Position numbers and translations under genes: made by a program
Assembly (NCBI GenBank): GCA_937864205.1
Contig: CALMJB010000092.1
Location: 1-11,204 of the forward strand
DNA: 11,204 nt
Source: an uncultured Actinomycetes bacterium
Lineage (GTDB): Bacteria; Actinomycetota; Actinomycetes; Nanopelagicales; Nanopelagicaceae
Direction of reading: 5' to 3'
Part shown: piece by piece, positions 7,289 to 11,204 of the stretch
Numbering within the stretch: the first letter of the stretch is position 1
Layout of the letters: the number at the start of each line of letters is the position of its first letter
The notes under the pieces: model-generated
Databases searched by the model: none
What the model saw: the letters and a program-made list of their open reading frames with translations, nothing else
What the model was told of the DNA's origin: nothing

Positions 7289-8732
7289 TCCAAAAGGTTT
7301 TCTAAATACACCCAGAGAACTTCCCAAACGTCGCCCAGTTGATGTGCGAATCAAAGATTGGAAAGAGGTTTACCTAGAGCAAGAGTTTTCCGCACTACAA
7401 AAACAAGCCGGACGTTGCATGGATTGTGGAATTCCGTTCTGCCATCAAGGTTGTCCACTCGGTAATTTGATTCCAGAGTGGAACGATTTAATTTGGCGCG
7501 GTGAAAAAGCTGAAGCAATCGACAGATTACATGCCACCAATAATTTTCCAGAGTTCACCGGTCGGCTTTGTCCAGCGCCATGTGAAACTGCATGTGTAGT
7601 AAGCATCAACGCCGACGCGGTAACAATTAAACAAGTTGAACTGCGCACTATTGAAGAAGCATTCAAAGAAAACCGGGTTAAACCGATGATTCCAGATCGA
7701 TTAACTGGGAAAACTGTGGCGGTAATTGGATCTGGCCCAGCCGGGTTAGCAGCGGCGCAACAATTAACTCGAGCCGGTCACACTGTGGCAGTTTACGAAC
7801 GAGCCGACAAAGTTGGTGGATTACTTCGGTATGGAATTCCAGAATTTAAAATGGAAAAAAATATTTTGGACCGGCGCTTGCAACAAATGGAACAAGAGGG
7901 CACTAGATTTCGTACAAATGTAAATGTTGGTGCAGATATCACCGGATCACAACTACGATCTAAATACGATGCAATTGTTTTAGCCATTGGCGCCACAAAT
8001 TGGCGAGATTTAAATGTTCCAGGTCGAAATGCAAAAGGGATTTATCAGGCGATGGAGTATTTGCCTTGGGGAAACAAGCAAGCACTAGATATAAGTACTC
8101 CAGAAATTTCTGCCGCCGGGAAAGATGTTGTCATCTTGGGCGGTGGTGATACCGGAGCAGATTGTTTGGGTACGGCAATTAGGCAAGGTGCTAAATCTGT
8201 AACTCAGTTAGAAATTATGCCCCGGCCAACTGAAGAGCGGCCTAGCAATCAACCTTGGCCAACTTACCCAATGATCTATCGAGTTAGTTCTGCTCATGAA
8301 GAAGCGGGCGAGCGCATGTATTCCGTTTCAACTGAAAGTTTTGATATTGATGAGAATGGCCAAGTAACTGCACTTAATTTAGTGGAAACTAAATTTGAAA
8401 ATGGAAAGTTTGAACCGATAAAAGGAAGTGAGCGAAAAATTCGAGCAAACATGGTTTTGCTCGCTATGGGTTTCACTGGACCTGAACAAAGCCAGTTATT
8501 AAAACAATTAGAGGTTGAACTAGATAATCGCGGTAATATCAAAAGAAATTCAGAGTATGAAACGCAAACTGAAGGAGTCTTTGTTTGTGGTGATGCTGGA
8601 CGTGGTCAATCACTAATTGTGTGGGCAATCGCAGAAGGAAGAAGTGCTGCCTCTGCGGTAGATAAATATTTGACTGGCATGACTCAATTGCCATATCCGA
8701 TAGAACCAACGGCTCGACCATTAATGGTGTAA
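7281..8732 (+). CDS. gltD: Glutamate synthase small (beta) subunit
   Basis: GltD oxidises NADPH and passes electrons through FAD and Fe-S clusters to GltB. The 483-residue product has the usual length. The N-terminal ferredoxin-like part holds Cys46, Cys49, Cys54 and Cys58 and then Cys97, Cys101 and Cys105, the set that binds the two 4Fe-4S clusters of the holoenzyme. The FAD-binding Rossmann motif is Gly150-Ser-Gly-Pro-Ala-Gly155 with a Glu (173) at the end of the second strand. The NAD(P)-binding motif is Gly287-Gly-Gly-Asp-Thr-Gly292. A late Gly-Val-Phe-Val-Cys-Gly-Asp-Ala-Gly block (432-440) is the second FAD contact. The TTG start is fixed by GGAGG at 7270-7274 and by the typical N terminus (Ala-Asp-Pro-Lys-Gly-Phe-Leu). 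It overlaps gltB by 8 bases, so translation is probably coupled and keeps subunit amounts matched. Confidence 0.97.
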   Translation: MADPKGFLNTPRELPKRRPVDVRIKDWKEVYLEQEFSALQKQAGRCMDCGIPFCHQGCPLGNLIPEWNDLIWRGEKAEAIDRLHATNNFPEFTGRLCPAPCETACVVSINADAVTIKQVELRTIEEAFKENRVKPMIPDRLTGKTVAVIGSGPAGLAAAQQLTRAGHTVAVYERADKVGGLLRYGIPEFKMEKNILDRRLQQMEQEGTRFRTNVNVGADITGSQLRSKYDAIVLAIGATNWRDLNVPGRNAKGIYQAMEYLPWGNKQALDISTPEISAAGKDVVILGGGDTGADCLGTAIRQGAKSVTQLEIMPRPTEERPSNQPWPTYPMIYRVSSAHEEAGERMYSVSTESFDIDENGQVTALNLVETKFENGKFEPIKGSERKIRANMVLLAMGFTGPEQSQLLKQLEVELDNRGNIKRNSEYETQTEGVFVCGDAGRGQSLIVWAIAEGRSAASAVDKYLTGMTQLPYPIEPTARPLMV

Positions 8733-8766
8733 ATATTCGTGAAATAAATTGTGTAATGATGCAAGA

Positions 8767-8772
8767 TAGAAT
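8767..8772 (+). promoter_or_regulatory. -10 element for a leaderless pyk transcript
   Basis: TAGAAT fits TAnnnT and lies exactly six bases before the pyk ATG, so its positions are -12 to -7 relative to the A of ATG. That is the geometry of leaderless actinobacterial genes. There is no Shine-Dalgarno between gltD and pyk, and no good -35 element is seen at 16-18 bases upstream. Confidence 0.5.
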
Positions 8773-8778
8773 TAGCGC

Positions 8779-10224
8779 ATGAGAAGAGCGAAAATCGTCT
8801 GCACAATTGGTCCAGCGGTTTCTAGCCCAGAAAAAATCGAACAACTTATTGATGCCGGTATGAACATGGCACGATTAAATCTCTCACACGGAACCACCAC
8901 CGATCATGAACAAAGTTTTAATGCAATTCGCGCGGCCGCTAAGCGAAAAGAGAAACCAATCGCTATTTTGGTTGATTTACAAGGACCAAAAATTCGTTTA
9001 GGAAAATTTCAAGCTGGTCCTTATTTGCTAAATGTCGGAGACAAATTCACAATTACCACTGAAGAAATAATTGGAGATAAATCTAAAGCCAGCACTACAT
9101 ATAAAAATTTGCCCCAAGATTGCAATGTTGGTGATCAGGTCTTGATAAATGATGGCAAAGTTGTTCTTCAGGTAGAGAAAAAGAGTGGAACAAGTATCGA
9201 TACTAAAGTCTTGGTATCTGGCGAAATTAGTAATAATAAAGGTATAAATCTGCCCGGGGTGGCTGTTTCCGCACCAGCGTTAACAGATAAAGATGCGCAA
9301 GACCTCAAATGGGCATTGAAAATGGGCGCCGATTTCATAGCCCTTTCATTTGTTCGCTCTGCTAAAGATATAGAAGGCGTTCAAAAAATTATGGCGCAGG
9401 CTTCAGTACAAATTCCAGTGATTGCGAAAATTGAAAAACCACAAGCCATAAAGAATATTGCTGAAATCGTGGCAACTTTCGATGGCGTAATGGTTGCGCG
9501 CGGAGACTTGGGCGTTGAACTTCCTATAGAAGATGTGCCAATGTTGCAAAAGCAGTGCGTCACTTTAGCCAGAGAGAATGCCAAGCCCGTTATTGTGGCA
9601 ACGCAAATGTTGGAATCAATGATTAATAGTTCAACACCAACTCGTGCCGAAGCAACCGACTGTGCCAATGCGGTACTAGATGGTGCAGATGCGTTGATGT
9701 TATCTGGTGAAACTAGTGTGGGCGAATTCCCAGTTGAAGCGGTAAAAGTAATGGCGAAAATAATTGAGCGAACTGAACAAATAGCGTTAAATCAAATTCC
9801 ACCTTTGCAACATAATCCTTCAACTAAAGGTGGGGCAATTACAAAAGCAGCGACCGAGGTGGGTGCTCAAGTTGATGCAAAGTATTTAATTGCTTTCACT
9901 CAAAGTGGTGATTCAGCAAGGAGAATGTCGCGATTGCGTTCAGTAATTCCAATTTTGGCAATGACTCCAGAAGAAAGCACCTTAAATCGGTTAGCAATTA
10001 CTTGGGGAGTAGAACCGATGCTCGCCCCAATGGTGCAACACACTGATGAGATGGTTGTTCAAGTTGATAATTTATTGATTAATTCAAACCGTGCAAAACG
10101 TGGTGAGCTAGTTTTAATAATTGCCGGATCTCCGCCGGGAATTCCTGGTTCGACAAATGCAATGCGAGTTCATAAAGTGGGCGATGCGGTCGATGGCGTC
10201 GCATCGGCGTACCGAAAAAAGTAA
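8779..10224 (+). CDS. pyk: Pyruvate kinase
   Basis: Pyruvate kinase converts phosphoenolpyruvate and ADP to pyruvate and ATP, the last step of glycolysis. The 481-residue product is full length. It starts directly with the barrel domain: Lys5-Ile-Val-Cys-Thr-Ile-Gly-Pro and Arg32-Leu-Asn-Leu-Ser-His-Gly (substrate and nucleotide contacts). The B domain (about 70-166) is introduced by Asp66-Leu-Gln-Gly-Pro-Lys-Ile-Arg. The active-site signature holds Lys217 and Glu219 (Ile-Ala-Lys-Ile-Glu-Lys), followed by Ala240-Arg-Gly-Asp243-Leu-Gly with the metal-binding Asp, and Ala274-Thr275-Gln-Met-Leu-Glu-Ser. The C-terminal domain (about 345-480), which carries allosteric sites in many members, is complete. 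The ATG gives the standard N terminus, has no ribosome binding site, and sits at the right distance from a -10 element for leaderless transcription. It lies 46 bases after gltD and may be transcribed separately from it. Confidence 0.98.
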   Translation: MRRAKIVCTIGPAVSSPEKIEQLIDAGMNMARLNLSHGTTTDHEQSFNAIRAAAKRKEKPIAILVDLQGPKIRLGKFQAGPYLLNVGDKFTITTEEIIGDKSKASTTYKNLPQDCNVGDQVLINDGKVVLQVEKKSGTSIDTKVLVSGEISNNKGINLPGVAVSAPALTDKDAQDLKWALKMGADFIALSFVRSAKDIEGVQKIMAQASVQIPVIAKIEKPQAIKNIAEIVATFDGVMVARGDLGVELPIEDVPMLQKQCVTLARENAKPVIVATQMLESMINSSTPTRAEATDCANAVLDGADALMLSGETSVGEFPVEAVKVMAKIIERTEQIALNQIPPLQHNPSTKGGAITKAATEVGAQVDAKYLIAFTQSGDSARRMSRLRSVIPILAMTPEESTLNRLAITWGVEPMLAPMVQHTDEMVVQVDNLLINSNRAKRGELVLIIAGSPPGIPGSTNAMRVHKVGDAVDGVASAYRKK

Positions 10225-10253
10225 GATATCAACCTTTACCAGTAAAATTTTAT

Positions 10254-10281
10254 TTGTAAGTAATATAGCGATTAGTAATAT
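10254..10281 (+). promoter_or_regulatory. Possible promoter of the tRNA/response-regulator unit
   Basis: TTGTAA at 10254-10259 and TAATAT at 10276-10281 are separated by 16 bases, giving a weak -35/-10 pair that would start transcription roughly 25 bases before the tRNA. The whole stretch from 10243 to 10313 is extremely AT-rich, so other -10-like hexamers exist (for example 10261-10266 and 10285-10290), and the choice is uncertain. Confidence 0.3.
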
Positions 10282-10282
10282 A
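10259..10282 (+). repeat. Direct repeat AGTAATATA upstream of tRNA
   Basis: AGTAATATA is found at 10259-10267 and again at 10274-10282, with a 15-base period. The second copy contains the proposed -10 hexamer. In such AT-rich DNA the repeat may be chance or a leftover of local duplication. Confidence 0.5.
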
Positions 10283-10313
10283 AATATAAGTATTAGAAAG
10301 TTTTGAAAAATTT

Positions 10314-10386
10314 GCCTCGGTACTCCAACGGTAGAGAGGACGGTCTCAAAAACCGTATAGTGTCGGTTCGAATCCGACTCGAGGCA
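10314..10386 (+). tRNA. tRNA-Leu (anticodon CAA) with short variable loop
   Basis: A full cloverleaf can be drawn in 73 bases. The acceptor stem is 10314-10320 with 10379-10385 (seven pairs, the last a G-U), and A10386 is the discriminator. The D stem is CTC (10323-10325) with GAG (10336-10338); the fourth position is a C-A mismatch. The D loop contains GG at 10330-10331. The anticodon stem is ACGGT (10340-10344) with ACCGT (10352-10356), around the loop CTCAAAA with anticodon CAA at 10347-10349, reading UUG. The T stem is GTCGG (10362-10366) with CCGAC (10374-10378), loop TTCGAAT. The variable loop is only five bases (10357-10361), whereas bacterial leucine tRNAs normally have a long variable arm. 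The three-pair D stem and discriminator A are leucine-like. CCA is not encoded. The next gene starts one base after the tRNA. Confidence 0.9.
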
Positions 10387-10387
10387 C

Positions 10388-10966
10388 GTGAGTAAATTAA
10401 GAATCTTAGTTGCCGAAGATGAAACGATAATTCGAATTGATTTAGTCGAAATGCTTACCGAAGCAGGATATGAAGTTGTTGGTGAAGCTGAAAATGGATT
10501 AAGAGCGATTGAACTAGCGCAAGAATGCAAACCAGATTTAGCGATTCTAGATGTGAAAATGCCACAGCTTGATGGAATTTCAGCTGCCGAAAAGATAATT
10601 CAAATTGCACCAGTATTGATGTTGACTGCATTTAGTCAAAAAGAATTAGTGGAACGTGCTCGTGATGCTGGAGTAATGGCATATGTAGTAAAACCTTTCT
10701 CTATAAATGATTTGGTGCCAGCAATAGAGATTGCAATATCAAGACATCGACAAATGAAAAGTTTGGAAGCAGAAGTTGCAGATCTTTACGATCGTCTAGA
10801 AACTCGCAAATTAATTGATCGAGCAAAAGGAATTTTGATGAAAGCCTTAAATATTTCAGAGCCTGAGGCATTCTCTTGGATTCAAAAATCTGCGATGGAT
10901 CGTAGGCTTACTATGAAAGAAATCGCGGTTGCAGTGCTAGATCCAAATCAGGTGTTAGAAAAGTAA
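10388..10966 (+). CDS. pdtaR: PdtaR-type response regulator with ANTAR RNA-binding domain
   Basis: The 192-residue protein joins a receiver domain (about 4-120) to an ANTAR domain (about 127-187). In the receiver, Glu10 and Asp11 form the acidic pocket, Asp55 (Leu-Asp-Val-Lys-Met-Pro) is the phosphorylation site, Thr80 is the switch residue and Lys102 (Val-Lys-Pro-Phe) the conserved lysine. The ANTAR part shows Arg140-Lys-Leu-Ile-Asp-Arg-Ala-Lys-Gly-Ile-Leu-Met and a Trp164-containing helix, then Met169-Asp-Arg-Arg. It closely resembles mycobacterial PdtaR, which is phosphorylated by the kinase PdtaS and binds pairs of RNA stem-loops to change termination or translation. No kinase gene is in the window. 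The GTG start is the first possible one: the frame upstream runs into the tRNA with no start codon before a stop at 10358-10360. There is one base between tRNA and GTG. GAGG of the acceptor stem is only three bases from the start, so normal ribosome binding looks unlikely. Confidence 0.95.
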   Translation: MSKLRILVAEDETIIRIDLVEMLTEAGYEVVGEAENGLRAIELAQECKPDLAILDVKMPQLDGISAAEKIIQIAPVLMLTAFSQKELVERARDAGVMAYVVKPFSINDLVPAIEIAISRHRQMKSLEAEVADLYDRLETRKLIDRAKGILMKALNISEPEAFSWIQKSAMDRRLTMKEIAVAVLDPNQVLEK

Positions 10967-11028
10967 AGAATTAGTAACAAAAGAGTTAAATTAAGTTCCC
11001 AAGTTGGAATCTCTTTCATTGACTTGTA

Positions 11029-11049
11029 CCCTTTTCCCCTCCCTGTCCC
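11029..11049 (-). other. G-quadruplex motif on the - strand (C-rich tract on +)
   Basis: On the + strand there are C runs at 11029-11031, 11036-11039, 11041-11043 and 11047-11049, separated by 4, 1 and 3 bases. The - strand therefore has four runs of at least three G with short loops, which satisfies the usual G-quadruplex pattern. It stands out in an AT-rich gap. Confidence 0.6.
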
Positions 11050-11055
11050 GGGACA
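11044..11055. repeat. Perfect 12-base palindrome TGTCCCGGGACA
   Basis: TGTCCCGGGACA is its own reverse complement and lies 58 bases before the start codon of the lipoprotein gene. It could be an operator for a dimeric regulator. It shares its C run with the quadruplex motif. No specific regulator is recognised. Confidence 0.6.
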
Positions 11056-11057
11056 AA

Positions 11058-11086
11058 TAAGTCTTTTAATCTTTTTAAAAGATTTA
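11058..11086. repeat. AT-rich inverted repeat in the leader of the lipoprotein gene
   Basis: Bases 11058-11069 can pair with 11075-11086, giving 12 pairs including one G-U and a five-base loop. The core is TCTTTTAA with TTAAAAGA. No run of T follows the right arm, so it does not look like an intrinsic terminator. It could be a leader hairpin or a protein-binding site. Confidence 0.5.
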
Positions 11087-11113
11087 CGAACAGGAAGATA
11101 ACGAAAGGTTCTA

Positions 11114-11204
11114 ATGAAAAAAGTTACAAAGATTGTAACCGCGTTAGCCGTTGGTGCTCTTGCAGCATCAGTTCTAACTGGTTGCAGCTCCTCAAACAAG
11201 TTGA
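11114..11204 (+). CDS. Start of a lipoprotein, probably ABC-transporter substrate-binding protein
   Basis: Only the first 30 codons are inside the window. They form a clear lipoprotein signal peptide: Met-Lys-Lys and Lys6 (positive n-region), a hydrophobic stretch at residues 7-20, and the lipobox Leu21-Thr-Gly-Cys24, followed by Ser-Ser-Ser-Asn. Cys24 would be lipidated by Lgt and held on the outer face of the membrane. AAAGG at 11104-11108 is a ribosome binding site five bases before the ATG. The function is not visible in the sequence. In actinobacteria with this gene order, a branched-chain amino-acid ABC transporter with a substrate-binding lipoprotein often follows pdtaR, so that is the likeliest identity, by synteny only. 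Confidence 0.75.
   Translation, partial: MKKVTKIVTALAVGALAASVLTGCSSSNKL

Noticed and set aside
8539..8844. 101-codon open frame on the - strand covering the gltD-pyk gap
   Set aside because: It is antisense to conserved parts of both genes and has no recognisable motif or ribosome binding site.
10235..10255. TTTA-CCAG-TAAA followed by T-rich sequence after pyk, considered as a terminator
   Set aside because: Only four A-T pairs support the stem, far too weak for an intrinsic terminator.
10114..10530. 138-codon open frame on the - strand across the end of pyk, the tRNA and the start of pdtaR
   Set aside because: It overlaps three well-supported genes, including a tRNA, and its translation shows no recognisable domain; it is a shadow frame.
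10996..11009. Small stem-loop TTCC/GGAA with six-base loop CAAGTT after pdtaR, considered as an ANTAR target or a terminator
   Set aside because: ANTAR targets need paired hexaloops with A at position 1 and G at position 4; this loop has G at 4 but C at 1, and no partner stem-loop follows. The stem is too short for a terminator.
1..11204. CRISPR arrays, insertion sequences, phage genes or rRNA
   Set aside because: No regularly spaced repeats, transposase-like frames, terminal inverted repeats or rRNA-like sequence were seen; the coding space is filled with housekeeping genes.

Overview
The window is a compact stretch of chromosome from an AT-rich actinobacterium. All genes lie on the + strand with short gaps. 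The order (thiol-redox protein, lgt, glutamate synthase gltB-gltD, pyruvate kinase, a PdtaR-type ANTAR response regulator, then a lipoprotein) is a condensed form of an order I know from high-GC actinobacteria such as Streptomyces. The AT-rich composition, tight packing and lack of mobile elements suggest a streamlined freshwater lineage such as the acI/Nanopelagicales group. That placement is inference; no rRNA or other taxonomic marker is present.

Region 1 (1-1843) concerns the cell envelope. It holds the end of a MauE-like membrane protein with a Cys-Gly-Cys motif, a membrane-anchored DsbA-like thiol oxidoreductase (CPIC active site) and prolipoprotein diacylglyceryl transferase (lgt). The three look cotranscribed. 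Region 2 (1877-2584) is a VIT1/CCC1-family transporter, probably for iron or manganese, with a possible leaderless promoter of its own.

Region 3 (2735-8732) is the NADPH-dependent glutamate synthase. The large subunit (1517 aa) and small subunit (483 aa) overlap by 8 bases, and the small subunit has a strong Shine-Dalgarno inside the end of gltB. With glutamine synthetase elsewhere, this would be the ammonium-assimilation route. A possible GlnR-like half-box lies just upstream of gltB.

Region 4 (8779-10966) holds pyruvate kinase, which looks leaderless, then a 73-nt tRNA with a CAA (leucine) anticodon, then the PdtaR-type RNA-binding response regulator. The tRNA has a leucine-type D arm and discriminator but a short, class I variable loop, which is not the standard bacterial tRNA-Leu form. 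The regulator's GTG start lies one base after the tRNA 3' end, so tRNA maturation could itself produce a nearly leaderless mRNA.

Region 5 (10967-11204) is a 147-base gap with an unusual C-rich tract (a G-quadruplex motif on the - strand), a perfect 12-base palindrome and an AT-rich inverted repeat. It leads into the start of a lipoprotein, which by synteny is probably an ABC-transporter substrate-binding protein and would be a client of the Lgt encoded in the same window.

Most of the window is ordinary housekeeping sequence. The parts most worth a second look are the tRNA/regulator junction, the class I tRNA-Leu, the leaderless promoters and the structured gap at the end. I see no evidence for a wholly new system.
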